A stretch of 24,845 nt of DNA, taken from HGM11368 sp051883395 (GTDB taxonomy: Bacteria > Bacillota > Clostridia > Christensenellales > UBA3700). The stretch lies in NCBI GenBank assembly GCA_051883395.1, contig JBJETQ010000018.1:1-24845 (forward strand), given 5' to 3'. Both the position numbers and the translations under genes were made by a program. The notes below the pieces were generated by a model that saw only the letters and a program-made list of their open reading frames with translations, did not search any database and was not told where the DNA came from. Shown one piece after another: positions 1 to 8,939 of this stretch (its first letter is position 1; every line of letters starts with the position of its first letter).

Positions 1-713
1 CCTGCAACACGCTCTCATAAGCATGTGCCTGAAAATCACTCGGCGTTCCCAGACATACAGTACGGGTCATATCGGAACAGTACCCTTGATATTTTGCCCC
101 AAAATCCATCAGTACAAACTCGCCCTGACAGAGTTTTCTCTCGCTTCTGTGAGCATGCGGAACAGCCGCATTGCTTCCAAAAGCCACTATGCTGTCAAAG
201 GCAAGCGAACAACCTTTGGACAATATCAAATATTCTAGTCTTGCGGCTACTTCGATTTCGCTTACGCCTTCCTTAATATAAGGCAAAATCTCGTCGAAGC
301 ATCTGTCTGTAACCGACTGCGCACGCTCTATGAGAGAAATCTCTCTTTGCGATTTGATGTATCGTTGTTGCTCGATAAGTCGTCCTATATCCACGAGCGA
401 ACTGCCCTGAGTCATAGATAACAACGAGAGATATTGGGAATATGGCACGTCGCTGTCCCAACCGATAGTTTTGGCATTTATCGTTTGCAATACTTGGGCA
501 AGCGTACCGCATACAACCACAAATCTGTCGCTCAACAGTTGTTGCGCTTCGTAAAAATACCTTGCGTCGGTAATATAATATACCGTATTTTCTGTGGCTA
601 CAATCTGTGCATTCGAGCTTTGGTAGCCGCTGTAATAAAAGGTATTTGACGGCGAAAGAACGACGATTGCGTCAGTCTTGGCCTGTTGCAACAAATCAAG
701 CAGATTATTCATT
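1..713 (-). CDS. M24-family Xaa-Pro aminopeptidase, 3' end outside window
   Basis: About 237 N-terminal residues of a metallopeptidase of the aminopeptidase P / proline dipeptidase family; the C-terminus lies beyond the left edge. Residues 1-125 form a creatinase-type N-terminal domain. The pita-bread catalytic fold starts near residue 126 (SQREISLIERA). PHAH at 185-188 supplies the substrate-binding His, and MDFGAKYQGYCSDMTRT holds the first two metal ligands, D203 and D214. The later His/Glu/Glu ligands are off the window, so activity cannot be judged. The family removes N-terminal residues preceding proline, in the cytoplasm. The ATG at 711-713 is the only plausible start because an in-frame stop lies five codons upstream. 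No strong Shine-Dalgarno is visible; the nearest purine-rich run is over 20 nt upstream. It follows the nfo-like gene by 62 nt and may be its operon partner. Confidence 0.9.
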
Positions 714-767
714 ACTGTATTATTCTATCACAACATCTCTCATAAGTAAAGTAGTTGCAGATTTTTT

Positions 768-791
768 TGCAAAAACTAAGCTTTTTGCAAG
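768..791. other. A/T-rich perfect hairpin over the nfo-like stop codon
   Basis: A 9-bp perfect inverted repeat (TTGCAAAAA / TTTTTGCAA) with a 6-nt loop spans the stop codon of the nfo-like gene. On the minus strand it is followed by an A-run, not a T-run, so it is a poor terminator for that gene. On the plus strand it is followed by GTTTTT. It could protect the 3' end or be incidental. Confidence 0.35.
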
Positions 792-1645
792 TTTTTATAG
801 TATGTTTTCATAGCCAAAGCGTCTCTTGTCTGCGTTCCAGCCGATTCACACACTATGTACGGGGTCATCTTATACTCGCTCATTACTTCAAGCAGCGGTT
901 CATACGGCGGACCGTATAATTCGTCGTCGAAGGTAAGATGTCTTACTTCTCCACCTGCCGAATACTGTATTTTAGAAAAATGCACGTGCATATTTTTTGT
1001 CTTTATATCGCCAATTCCGTCGGCAAGTTTGTCAATGACACGCTTATAGTCGTCTTTGGTAAAAAATACGCCGCAATCTCTGCTGTTGAGATGTCCCCAA
1101 TCTACGCATGGAACGATACTTTCATCTCCCATCGAACACATGGCAATAATCTCGTCAAGATTGCCAAGCTGAGCCTTTTTACCCATAGTTTCGGGGCAAA
1201 GCAATAGGTCGGAAAAACCCATAGAATTTTTGAGTTCCAATACTCTTTCAAAGGCTTTGAGCAAAACGGTCATTGCAGATTCTCTGGAATTTTTGAGCGG
1301 AGAACCGGGGTGAAATACACATCTTCTGCCACCCATAAGCCTGAGAGCTTTGAGAGAATCAAATATATATCTTATATTGTTGTCGGCTTTGTCCTGTTCA
1401 AGCGTGGCAAGATTGATAAAATACGGCGCATGTACCGACAATTCGATGCCGTAATCGTCAAAAGCCTTGCCGATAACAGCAGCAGTATCGGGTTTTATCA
1501 TTACGCCACGGCCGAAAGAATATTCAAAGCAATCAAGCCCCTTTTCGTCGAGAAAACCAGGCACCTGATAGGTGTGAGCATAGCCTTGATTTTTGAAGTC
1601 GTCGCATGTGCCGCTAGGACCAAATTTTATTTTATTTGAGTACAT
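776..1645 (-). CDS. Endonuclease IV-like TIM-barrel protein (AP endonuclease family 2)
   Basis: A 289-residue protein resembling the Nfo/xylose isomerase-like TIM barrel. Nfo-type ligand motifs occur in order: SVHAPYFINLA (H72), FHPGS (H112), CPETMG (E152), CVDWGH (D182, H185), MHVHFSK (H220/H222) and CESAG (E267). In E. coli Nfo these positions hold three zinc ions and cleave DNA 5' of abasic sites. The segment that carries the Asp-x-His ligand pair in E. coli reads GGEVRHLTF here, so the Asp is not obvious and the third metal site may differ. Many Clostridia carry this variant, annotated only as a TIM barrel protein. Its ATG overlaps the end of ribF by 14 nt, indicating translational coupling at the end of the rimP-nusA-infB operon. 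Whether it cuts abasic DNA is inferred. Confidence 0.8.
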   Translation of the reverse strand: MYSNKIKFGPSGTCDDFKNQGYAHTYQVPGFLDEKGLDCFEYSFGRGVMIKPDTAAVIGKAFDDYGIELSVHAPYFINLATLEQDKADNNIRYIFDSLKALRLMGGRRCVFHPGSPLKNSRESAMTVLLKAFERVLELKNSMGFSDLLLCPETMGKKAQLGNLDEIIAMCSMGDESIVPCVDWGHLNSRDCGVFFTKDDYKRVIDKLADGIGDIKTKNMHVHFSKIQYSAGGEVRHLTFDDELYGPPYEPLLEVMSEYKMTPYIVCESAGTQTRDALAMKTYYKNLQKA

Positions 1646-2546
1646 ATTCTATATCCCTTTTTATCTGGCGAGCCAACTGCTCTACGTTGTCAAATTTTTG
1701 TATATCTCTGATTTTGGATACAAATTCCACAATAATCTCTTTGTCGTATATGTCTTGTTGCAATCCGATAACGTGCGACTCAACGTTGAAAACGTCGTCG
1801 CCGAAAGTCGGGTGCGAACCGACGTTGGTAACCGCTTTGAGACTTATGCCGTCTATTATCACGTTGGTATCATAGACGCCTTGCGGCAATCTTGTTTTGT
1901 TGTAAGGATAGGCAATGTTTGCCGTTTTGAAGCCAAGTTTCTCACCGTCAGACCTGCCGTGAATTACTTTGCCCGACACAAAATAAGGTGTACTCAGTTG
2001 GGTGGCAATCTCTTTGAGATTGGCTTGTTCAACCATTCGGCGCAAATATCTCGAAGAAATTTTGCTACCGTCTTGGAGCAATCTCAAATCTTCCACCACA
2101 AGCTCGATTCCACGTTTGTCGCAATATTTTCTGAGAGTATCGACGTTGCCACGAGCCATCTGACCATAAGTATAATCTGTACCGACAACGATAGCCTTGA
2201 TATTTTTTCCGCTTGTCAGAAGGTTGAGAAACTCGTCGGGAGCAAGCGACGCAAAATGGCTGTCGAATTCGGCATTGACCACAATATCAACTCCGAGTCG
2301 GCGCAATCTGTACAATCTTTCGTCATAAGTAAAGACCTGCAAGCTGTCTTTGCCCAAAACTTCGAAGGGATTGTTGACAAAGGTAAACACGGCGCAATTG
2401 CAATCGTATTTGTAACTGAGCAACTGCGACTTGCGAATCAAGCCTATATGCCCTACGTGCAAACTATCAAAAAAACCAAGACATATCGTCATAGGTTTGT
2501 CGTAAGTTTGGTCATAAGAGATAATTGTTATTGGTTTTGTTGACAT
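1632..2546 (-). CDS. ribF: Bifunctional riboflavin kinase / FAD synthetase RibF
   Basis: RibF (304 aa) phosphorylates riboflavin to FMN and adenylates FMN to FAD in the cytoplasm. The N-terminal nucleotidyltransferase domain (about residues 15-180) shows GFFDSLHVGH, the HxGH-type motif with H30 and H33, and ISSRYLRR near its end. The C-terminal riboflavin kinase domain (about 186-304) has SGKVIHGRSDGEKLGFKTAN and the nucleotide/metal-binding region around VGSHPTFGDD. The length is normal for the family. The ATG overlaps the truB 3' end by 19 nt, and its own 3' end overlaps the nfo-like gene by 14 nt, so it sits in a tightly coupled string. The position after truB is standard in Firmicutes. 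No FMN riboswitch is present, and none is expected inside an operon. Confidence 0.96.
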   Translation of the reverse strand: MSTKPITIISYDQTYDKPMTICLGFFDSLHVGHIGLIRKSQLLSYKYDCNCAVFTFVNNPFEVLGKDSLQVFTYDERLYRLRRLGVDIVVNAEFDSHFASLAPDEFLNLLTSGKNIKAIVVGTDYTYGQMARGNVDTLRKYCDKRGIELVVEDLRLLQDGSKISSRYLRRMVEQANLKEIATQLSTPYFVSGKVIHGRSDGEKLGFKTANIAYPYNKTRLPQGVYDTNVIIDGISLKAVTNVGSHPTFGDDVFNVESHVIGLQQDIYDKEIIVEFVSKIRDIQKFDNVEQLARQIKRDIEYVLK

Positions 2547-3418
2547 AAGTTTACTTTTGCTGACGTAATTCCTTTATCCGTATATCCGAGAGCATAGGCT
2601 TGTCCGTTTATCGTCAACAGACAATACCCGTCCTTCATACCGTCTATGGCACAAGGCACTCCGTTGGTAATTTTTTTGACGCAATTTTGCGGTATTTCAC
2701 ACAAATCAAGGTAGGATTTTAAAGTGGTTTCCAGTCCTTCAACGTAACTGAGCGGTTGAGCGATAAAGTCGGCCAACGCTACGCTGTCTTCTATCAAAAA
2801 CTGCCCCGAAGCCGTACGAACGAGAGAAGACATATATCCTTCCGTATCAAGTTTTGCGGATATATCTCTTGCCAATGAGCGAATGTAAGTACCGGTAGAA
2901 CACTCGATTTCTATCTCGGCGCTTTGGCAAAGACCGCCAGAGCACGCTTTGTTTATCACGGCAATATGCGATATTTTGACTTTTCTCTGCGGAAGCTGAA
3001 CAGATTTTCCTTGCCTTGCAAGTTTGTATGCTCTCACGCCGTCTACGCTGAGTGCGCTGTATTGCGGCGGAGTTTGCATTATTTCACCTTCAAAACTACT
3101 TACTACCCCTTCAATTCTTTCTTGCAAAGGCAGCTGAGAAGTAGCTATCACGACGCCTTCTTTGTCAAGTGTGTCGGTAGTTTTGCCAAAAGTAATCTCT
3201 GCCAGGTACTTTTTGGTTTTGATTTGCATAAAATCAAACAATCTGGTCGCTTTGCCAAAGCCAAGCACCAATACACCGCTTGCGGCAGGGTCTAGAGTGC
3301 CGAAATGCCCGCATTTTACTCTATATCCCAGAGCTTTTGACATTGCGTTGCGACACCTGATAACCACGTCGCTTGAACTCAAACCACATGGTTTATTGAT
3401 TGATACTATACAATTCAT
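2528..3418 (-). CDS. truB: tRNA pseudouridine(55) synthase TruB
   Basis: TruB (296 aa) converts U55 of the tRNA T-loop to pseudouridine. The catalytic motif GHFGTLDPAASGVL places the nucleophilic Asp at D43. The family start (NKPCGLSSSDVV), the KKYLAEITFGKTTDT strand and the YSALSVDGVRAY motif are all present, followed by a C-terminal PUA-like region. I chose the ATG at 3418 because it forms an ATGA overlap with the nrnA stop codon and gives the usual N-terminus (MNCIVSINKP). A TTG five codons upstream (3433) is the alternative. It overlaps ribF by 19 nt at the 3' end. Confidence 0.96.
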   Translation of the reverse strand: MNCIVSINKPCGLSSSDVVIRCRNAMSKALGYRVKCGHFGTLDPAASGVLVLGFGKATRLFDFMQIKTKKYLAEITFGKTTDTLDKEGVVIATSQLPLQERIEGVVSSFEGEIMQTPPQYSALSVDGVRAYKLARQGKSVQLPQRKVKISHIAVINKACSGGLCQSAEIEIECSTGTYIRSLARDISAKLDTEGYMSSLVRTASGQFLIEDSVALADFIAQPLSYVEGLETTLKSYLDLCEIPQNCVKKITNGVPCAIDGMKDGYCLLTINGQAYALGYTDKGITSAKVNLCQQNQ

Positions 3419-4389
3419 AGGTTGTCTCTGCAAGCTCTGAGAATTTTATCTTTGACGTCTTCATAAAAGCCGTTGAGCCTGCAACCTGCGGCGTTTTTGT
3501 GTCCGCCACCGCCAAAAGTACAGGCAATAACGCTTGCGTCTGCTCGCTCGGAAGTACGGATACTTATCTTATAACTGTTCGGTTGAGCCGTATCGGTGAT
3601 TGCTACCGCTACGTCAACGCCGTCAACGTTGCGGATATTGTTTATCAGACCATCGGTATCTTCTTCGCTCGTCATAGTAGCGTCAAAGTCGTCGTGTGTA
3701 AAATGAATTATACCTATCCTGTTGTCGTCAAAAAATTTTGCGCTCTGCAAAACTCTCACTTTGAGATTGAATTTGTTGATTGTGATAGATTTGAGATATT
3801 TTTCGCAAACCGCTGCGGCGTCAAAATCGTACGTAATGAGTTGTGCGGCAACTATGTGAGTATTTGCGCTTACGTTGGAAAAGGTAAAACCACCGCTATC
3901 GGTAACTATGCCGGTATAAAGCAATTCCGCAATTTTGTCGTCGATACAAGGCTTAATCTTGTCAAGATTTTTGAGCAAATCAAACATGATTTCGCAGGTA
4001 GAACTGGCTTGCGGACGAACGTAATTGACCTTGGCATATTTGTCGTTGGTCTTGTGATGGTCGATATTCATCGTGTTTTTTGTACTGAAAAACAAACTGC
4101 CGTAAGCGCCGATTCTTCCCACGTCTCCACAATCGCAAGCAATACACAGGTCGTATGCGTCGCAAGTTGCTACGTTATATTTATCTGCGCCGGTCATAGA
4201 TGAATAGAATTTTTTGATTTGACTTTCGCAATACAAATCGGCTTTTTTGCCCAAAGCAACGACAGCCCTGTAAAGAGCAAGGGAACTTCCCAAAGTATCT
4301 CCATCGGGGCTTATATGCGAAAATATAGCGATTTTTTGCGCTTTAATAATTGCGTCAACGCATTTGTCAAAAGGTGCAAATTCAGTCAT
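3415..4389 (-). CDS. nrnA: DHH/DHHA1 phosphoesterase, NrnA-type oligoribonuclease/pAp phosphatase
   Basis: A 324-residue DHH-family enzyme. The Mn-binding motifs are SHISPDGDTLGSS (25-35), CDCGD (85-89), NIDHHKTN (D110, H111, H112) and GIVTDSGGF (D164). The C-terminal DHHA1 substrate-binding domain carries GGGGHKNAAG (293-302). B. subtilis NrnA degrades 2-5 nt RNAs and dephosphorylates 3'-phosphoadenosine 5'-phosphate; the same role is likely here. The position between rbfA and truB is the conserved Firmicute arrangement. The start codon overlaps the rbfA 3' end by 8 nt, and the stop makes an ATGA overlap with truB. The family also includes c-di-AMP/pApA hydrolases, so the exact substrate is inferred. 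Confidence 0.93.
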   Translation of the reverse strand: MTEFAPFDKCVDAIIKAQKIAIFSHISPDGDTLGSSLALYRAVVALGKKADLYCESQIKKFYSSMTGADKYNVATCDAYDLCIACDCGDVGRIGAYGSLFFSTKNTMNIDHHKTNDKYAKVNYVRPQASSTCEIMFDLLKNLDKIKPCIDDKIAELLYTGIVTDSGGFTFSNVSANTHIVAAQLITYDFDAAAVCEKYLKSITINKFNLKVRVLQSAKFFDDNRIGIIHFTHDDFDATMTSEEDTDGLINNIRNVDGVDVAVAITDTAQPNSYKISIRTSERADASVIACTFGGGGHKNAAGCRLNGFYEDVKDKILRACRDNL

Positions 4390-4738
4390 TTTTGCTCTCT
4401 TGCACGCTGATATCGTGCAAAATTTTTGATATTTTCATACTATAATCAAGATTTTCGTCAAGAATAAAGCGTAGTTGCGGCAAGGCTCTGAGTTTGATTT
4501 TGCCTTTGAGACACGATTTAATATATCCTTCGGCATTGGTCAGTCCTTCAATAACTTCTTTCTCTTTGCCGTTTGCGCCCAACACGCTGACGTAAACCTT
4601 GGCAAGCGTAAGGTCAGGATCGCAATCGACCTTCATAATTGTTATAAGACCTTTGACTCTCGGGTCCTTTACTCCGTCCTGCAATACGCTTGACAATTGT
4701 TTTTTTAGTTCGGAATTAGTCCTTTCTACTCTGTTCAT
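4382..4738 (-). CDS. rbfA: 30S ribosome-binding factor RbfA
   Basis: A 118-residue KH-fold protein that binds the immature 30S subunit and assists 16S rRNA 5'-end maturation. Family features are the N-terminal helix NRVERTNSELKKQLS, the DPRVKGLITI strand and the KVYVSVLG segment, followed by LRALPQLRFILDENLDYSMK. The length is typical. Its ATG overlaps the infB stop as ATGA (4735-4738), so it is translated by coupling with IF-2, as in most bacteria that keep the infB-rbfA pair. Confidence 0.96.
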   Translation of the reverse strand: MNRVERTNSELKKQLSSVLQDGVKDPRVKGLITIMKVDCDPDLTLAKVYVSVLGANGKEKEVIEGLTNAEGYIKSCLKGKIKLRALPQLRFILDENLDYSMKISKILHDISVQESKND

Positions 4739-7299
4739 TTTTCGATTTTTTCCATTATATAGCTTTCGATAACGTCGCCGACTTTGATGTCGTTGAATTT
4801 TTCAAGTCCTATACCACATTCATAACCTGCCGCAACGTCCTTGGCGTCGTCCTTGCCCCTTTTGAGAGAAGAGAGCGTGCCTTCGAATATAACGACGTTG
4901 TCTCTGAGCAATCTTGCGCCGCAATTTCTGCTGACTTTGCCGTCGGTAATATAACTACCTGCGACTGTGCCGTAATTGCTGATTTTGAATACTGCCCGCA
5001 CTTCTGCATGTCCGATAATAACTTCGTTATATTTTGGAGTAAACATGCCTTTGAGAGCAAGTGTAACGTCGTCGATTGCGTCGTATATTATGCTGTAATT
5101 GCGAATATCCACGCCTGTGCTTTCTGCAAGAGCTTTTGCTTTGCTGTCAGGACGCACGTTAAATCCGATAATGACGGCTTTGGTAGTGCCTGCGAGCATT
5201 ACGTCAGACTCGTTGATTGCACCTACGCCGCAATGCACAATGTGTATTCTGACGTTTTCTTCCTGCATTTCTTCGCTGAGTTTGAGCATAGACTGCTTGA
5301 TTGCTTCCGCAGAACCTTGCACGTCGGCTTTGATGAGCAGACTGAGCATTTTGATTTCGTCGGAAGTAACGTTTTTGAACATATCGTCGAGCGAGCGTGC
5401 CGTACTTGCAGCCTGCATTTCGCTTCTTTCTTTGTCAATACGGTCCTGAACAACTTGTTTAGCAAGTTTTTCGTCGGCTACCGCAACCATAAGGTCGCCT
5501 GCGTTAGGCACTTCGGAAAAGCCTTGAATCTGTACGGCATAAGAAGGACCTGCTTCTTTGACCTGTTTTCCCTGACAATCTGTCATAGCTCTTACCTTGC
5601 CTATCGTAGTGCCTGCAACGACGTAATCTTTGACTTTGAGCGTACCGTTCTGAACAAGAACAGTTGCCACAGGACCAATTCCTTTGTCAAGTCTTGCTTC
5701 GATGATAGTACCGCTTGCCTTGGTCTTCTTGTTGGCTTTGAGTTCAAGCACTTCCGCCTGCAACAATATGCTTTCAAGCAATTCCTGTACGCCCTGACCG
5801 TATTTTGCGCTGATTGGGCAAACCATTACGTCGCCACCCCATTCTTCGCACATAATGTCGTATTGAGTAAGTTCCTGCTTGATTCTCTCGACGTTTGCGC
5901 CCGGTTTGTCTATCTTGTTGACGGCAATCATAATCACAACGCCCGCTTCTTTGGCGTGGTTGATAGCTTCTACCGTCTGTGGCATAATGCCGTCGTCGGC
6001 AGCAACGACTATTACTGCAATATCGGTAACCTTTGCTCCACGCATACGCATAGCAGTAAACGCTTCGTGGCCCGGCGTATCGAGAAAAGTAATCTTTTCG
6101 CCGTTGACGTCGATGGTATATGCGCCGATATGTTGCGTAATTCCGCCTGCTTCCTTAGCAACTACGTTGGTCTTTCTGATATAGTCGAGAAGCGACGTCT
6201 TACCGTGGTCTACGTGGCCCATAATGGTAACGACAGGCGGTCTCTTGACAAGATTTGCCTTGTCAACGTTTTTCTCGACAAGCTCTTTAAGTTTGTCTTC
6301 TGCGCTAGCTTCCATTTTGAGTTCCAGAGTAATGCCGTAATCAATGGCAATCATCTCGGCTTCTTCAAAACTGATTGTGCCGTTGATATTGACGATTTTG
6401 CCCAGCTGATAGAGTTTTGTTATTATATCCTTTGCAGTTACGCCGATTTTTTCACTCAAAACTCTTATAGGTACAAGCTCGCTGTTGAGAATTGCATGCT
6501 CGATTTTGACACGTTGAGTGCTTGATTCGTTGTCTTTTTTGACTCTCTTGACTTTGACGTATCTCGAAGTTTCGCTGTCGTCAAGCAAAGAGCCGTCTAC
6601 TGCATAACCTTTTTTGAACAAATCTCTCTTGCTGAATCCGCCCTTGTCGGTCTTTTCGTTGCGTACAAAATTGTTTTGTTTTTTCTTCTTGTCGTTTCTA
6701 CCAGCAGAAGGAAAATCAACCACTTCCATTCTTGCAGGTCTGCCTGCGCTTATGCCGCTTGCAGGTCTTGACTGAATACCTTGCGGCTGTTTTGCTCCGA
6801 CAGCTCCGTTTTGCACTCTGGCATTATTGCGTGGAGCGTTGTTTCTGCTTTTAATAAACGCCGATACGTCAATATTGCCTTGATTTGGCTTGTTGTTACG
6901 ATAATCGGGTTTGATAGCCTGTGGGTTGATGTAAGTTCTCGTAATCGGTTTTTCGTTCTGAACAGCGGCAGGTTGTGGCTTACTCTCATTCATAGTTTCC
7001 TTATCGGCAACCGTCTGAGTCTCCTGAATTGTTTCTTGCGCCACAAAATCAGCCTGACGAGCAGCGTCGTCTTGTACTTTTTCTTGTATAACGCCGCTAT
7101 CTTGCACGACTTTGTCGGCAATCTCGTCCGTATGATTGTCGCTTCTTTGAGCTTTAATCGAGTTGAGTCTTGCTCTTGCGTCGGCAATAGTATGTTTGAC
7201 GTCGTTGATGACGACAATCAAAGGATTGACCTTTTCTTTGATAAAAGATTCTATCTCCTTGACGCTTTTGATTTGTTCGTTTTTGTTTTCTGTACTCAC
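4735..7299 (-). CDS. infB: Translation initiation factor IF-2
   Basis: IF-2 (854 aa) is the GTPase that recruits initiator fMet-tRNA to the 30S subunit and promotes 50S joining. Residues 1-250 are a low-complexity, charged and Asn/Gln-rich N-terminal region. The IF2_N domain lies near 270-330. The G domain shows GHVDHGKT (361-368), GGIT (385-388), DTPGH (407-411), NKID (461-464) and SAK (497-499). Domains II-IV follow, with the fMet-tRNA-binding C-terminal barrel at the end. The start is a GTG at 7297-7299, preceded by GGAGG at a 7-nt all-T spacer, which is a strong ribosome binding site. It lies 21 nt after ylxQ and overlaps rbfA as ATGA. Confidence 0.98.
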   Translation of the reverse strand: MSTENKNEQIKSVKEIESFIKEKVNPLIVVINDVKHTIADARARLNSIKAQRSDNHTDEIADKVVQDSGVIQEKVQDDAARQADFVAQETIQETQTVADKETMNESKPQPAAVQNEKPITRTYINPQAIKPDYRNNKPNQGNIDVSAFIKSRNNAPRNNARVQNGAVGAKQPQGIQSRPASGISAGRPARMEVVDFPSAGRNDKKKKQNNFVRNEKTDKGGFSKRDLFKKGYAVDGSLLDDSETSRYVKVKRVKKDNESSTQRVKIEHAILNSELVPIRVLSEKIGVTAKDIITKLYQLGKIVNINGTISFEEAEMIAIDYGITLELKMEASAEDKLKELVEKNVDKANLVKRPPVVTIMGHVDHGKTSLLDYIRKTNVVAKEAGGITQHIGAYTIDVNGEKITFLDTPGHEAFTAMRMRGAKVTDIAVIVVAADDGIMPQTVEAINHAKEAGVVIMIAVNKIDKPGANVERIKQELTQYDIMCEEWGGDVMVCPISAKYGQGVQELLESILLQAEVLELKANKKTKASGTIIEARLDKGIGPVATVLVQNGTLKVKDYVVAGTTIGKVRAMTDCQGKQVKEAGPSYAVQIQGFSEVPNAGDLMVAVADEKLAKQVVQDRIDKERSEMQAASTARSLDDMFKNVTSDEIKMLSLLIKADVQGSAEAIKQSMLKLSEEMQEENVRIHIVHCGVGAINESDVMLAGTTKAVIIGFNVRPDSKAKALAESTGVDIRNYSIIYDAIDDVTLALKGMFTPKYNEVIIGHAEVRAVFKISNYGTVAGSYITDGKVSRNCGARLLRDNVVIFEGTLSSLKRGKDDAKDVAAGYECGIGLEKFNDIKVGDVIESYIMEKIEK

Positions 7300-7320
7300 A
7301 AAAAAACCTCCGAGTTTATT

Positions 7321-7626
7321 CTATAAGTTAAGTATTGCTTTTGCCAGATTTTCATCGGTTACGGCAACCAGTCTGACGTTGCTTCTTTTTAGCAGTTCGC
7401 CAAGCGCATCGTCCGGCAAAGCTAATATCGGCACGTTATTTTTTTCGGCGTAAAACTCAGCTTCTTTGGCAGAATTTTTGCCGATTTTTCCGTCCAACAG
7501 TATAACGTAGGGCGGTTTTTTGCTTTTTTTGAGCAAGTCCAGTCCCCATATCACCTTGCCGCTTTTGACGGCAAAGCCGACGTAACAACTAATTTTGCTC
7601 AGCGTTGTACTGTTCAACGATTGCAT
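7321..7626 (-). CDS. ylxQ: L7Ae/L30e-family ribosomal-like protein YlxQ
   Basis: A 101-residue protein of the L7Ae/Gadd45 RNA-binding family, found between ylxR and infB in Firmicutes. Family signals are VGFAVKSGKVIWG near the N-terminus and YVILLDGKIGKNSAKEAEFY, followed by VPILALPDDALGELLKRSNV. L7Ae relatives bind kink-turn RNA; B. subtilis YlxQ itself has no settled role. I chose the ATG at 7624-7626 because AGAGGTG sits just upstream. This start overlaps the ylxR 3' end by 38 nt in another frame, a long overlap even for this operon. A TTG three codons downstream would shorten it to 29 nt. Confidence 0.88.
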   Translation of the reverse strand: MQSLNSTTLSKISCYVGFAVKSGKVIWGLDLLKKSKKPPYVILLDGKIGKNSAKEAEFYAEKNNVPILALPDDALGELLKRSNVRLVAVTDENLAKAILNL

Positions 7627-7855
7627 CGTACACCTCTTGCGGTACGTTGGTTTTAAACGCTTTGTTGAGAGCTTTTGTCTTTGCACATTTTTGAATACAC
7701 TCGATATTGTTGCAAACGTATGCTCCCCTACCTGCCTTTTTGCCTGTAAAGTCGAGAGAAAAATTACCTTCTGCGTCCTTTACTATTCTGATAAGCTCGT
7801 TTTTAGGCTTATGATTATGGCAGGCTATGCAAGTTCTTTCAGGAACTACTTTCAT
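7589..7855 (-). CDS. ylxR: YlxR / RnpM, RNase P modulator-type RNA-binding protein
   Basis: An 88-residue DUF448/YlxR protein. The diagnostic N-terminus PERTCIACHNHKPKNELIR and the central GRGAYVC motif are present, with Cys9/Cys12 and a basic surface. In B. subtilis this protein (RnpM) binds the RNase P RNA and lowers its activity; that role is taken from the family. It starts one nucleotide after the nusA stop codon, with GAGGAA inside the nusA end serving as its ribosome binding site. Placement between nusA and ylxQ-infB is the standard Firmicute order. Confidence 0.94.
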   Translation of the reverse strand: MKVVPERTCIACHNHKPKNELIRIVKDAEGNFSLDFTGKKAGRGAYVCNNIECIQKCAKTKALNKAFKTNVPQEVYDAIVEQYNAEQN

Positions 7856-7856
7856 A

Positions 7857-8930
7857 TTATTCCTCTATTGCGCTGTTAAACATATCGGCAACGGTGCTGT
7901 AAGGCTTGACGTCAATCTTCCAGCCGGTAAGTTTAGCTGCGAGTCTTACGTTCTGACCTGCCTTGCCTATTGCAAGCGACAACTTGTCGTCAGGGACAAT
8001 TGCTCTTGCGCTCTTTTCGTCTTCATTGACCTGTACCATAATTACTTTTGCAGGACTGAGCGCTCTAGAAATGTATTCGAGCGGATCCTGACACCAACCG
8101 ATAACGTCTATCTTTTCACCGCCCAGCTGCTGAACGATAGAATTGATACGCATACCTTTGTTACCTATACAGCTACCGACTGCGTCAATAGAAGGGTCTT
8201 CGCTGTAAACAGCCATTTTGGTACGATAACCTGCTTCTCTGACGATATGTTTGATGGATACAAGACCGGCCTTGATTTCAGGTACTTCATGTTCAAACAA
8301 TCTCTTGACAAAACCGATATTGGAGCGGGAAACAAGCACTTGAGTTGCTCCCCTGGAAGAAGTACGGGTAGTCTTGACGTAAACGTTGATAACGTCGCCT
8401 ACGTTATACTTTTCTCCCCTTATCTGATCGGAAGGCATCATCACGCCTTCAAGCTGAGAACCCGTCATCTCGACGTAAATGGTGTCGTTTTCAATTCTTC
8501 TTACGATAGCGGTAAGAATCTCGCCTTCCTTTTCGTTCATTTCTTCAAGCACCATGTTTTTGACGTGGTCGTTGAGTCTTTGGGTTATGACTTGTTTTGC
8601 TGTCTGAGCGGCAATACGGCTGAAATCCTTAGGTGTGATGTCTTCGGACACAATATCTCCCACTTTATAGCTGCTTTTGATAGCTTTGGCATCTTCGAGA
8701 GATATTTCTTTCTCCTCGTCTTCGACGGTTTCTACTACCGTCTTGTAGGCGTAAATATTGATAGCCGATTTTGCTTCGTTAAGCACAACCAACACGTTGC
8801 GAGCTTCGCCTGTTTCCCTTTTGTAAGCGGAAGCAAGGCCTGCTTCCAGCGACTCGATAAATACAGATTTATCAATTCTTTTTTCTCTTTCCAACGCATC
8901 GAGAGCGGCGAAGAAATCTTTGTTTACCAT
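7857..8930 (-). CDS. nusA: Transcription termination/antitermination factor NusA
   Basis: NusA (357 aa) binds RNA polymerase and nascent RNA and modulates pausing, intrinsic termination and antitermination. The N-terminal RNAP-binding domain covers about 1-125 and the S1 domain about 135-200. KH1 has CIGNKGMRI near 254-262, and KH2 has IGKAGQNVRLA near 321-331. It lacks the C-terminal acidic repeats of proteobacterial NusA, as usual for Gram-positive bacteria. The ribosome binding site AGGAGG lies 5 nt before the ATG and overlaps the rimP stop codon, so the two genes are coupled. Confidence 0.97.
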   Translation of the reverse strand: MVNKDFFAALDALEREKRIDKSVFIESLEAGLASAYKRETGEARNVLVVLNEAKSAINIYAYKTVVETVEDEEKEISLEDAKAIKSSYKVGDIVSEDITPKDFSRIAAQTAKQVITQRLNDHVKNMVLEEMNEKEGEILTAIVRRIENDTIYVEMTGSQLEGVMMPSDQIRGEKYNVGDVINVYVKTTRTSSRGATQVLVSRSNIGFVKRLFEHEVPEIKAGLVSIKHIVREAGYRTKMAVYSEDPSIDAVGSCIGNKGMRINSIVQQLGGEKIDVIGWCQDPLEYISRALSPAKVIMVQVNEDEKSARAIVPDDKLSLAIGKAGQNVRLAAKLTGWKIDVKPYSTVADMFNSAIEE

Positions 8931-8939
8931 TTTGTCCTC

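Noticed and set aside
5008..6525. 505-codon open frame on the plus strand antisense to infB
   Set aside because: Shadow of the infB coding frame: no homology, Cys/Phe-rich composition and no ribosome binding site. It results from codon bias in the real gene.
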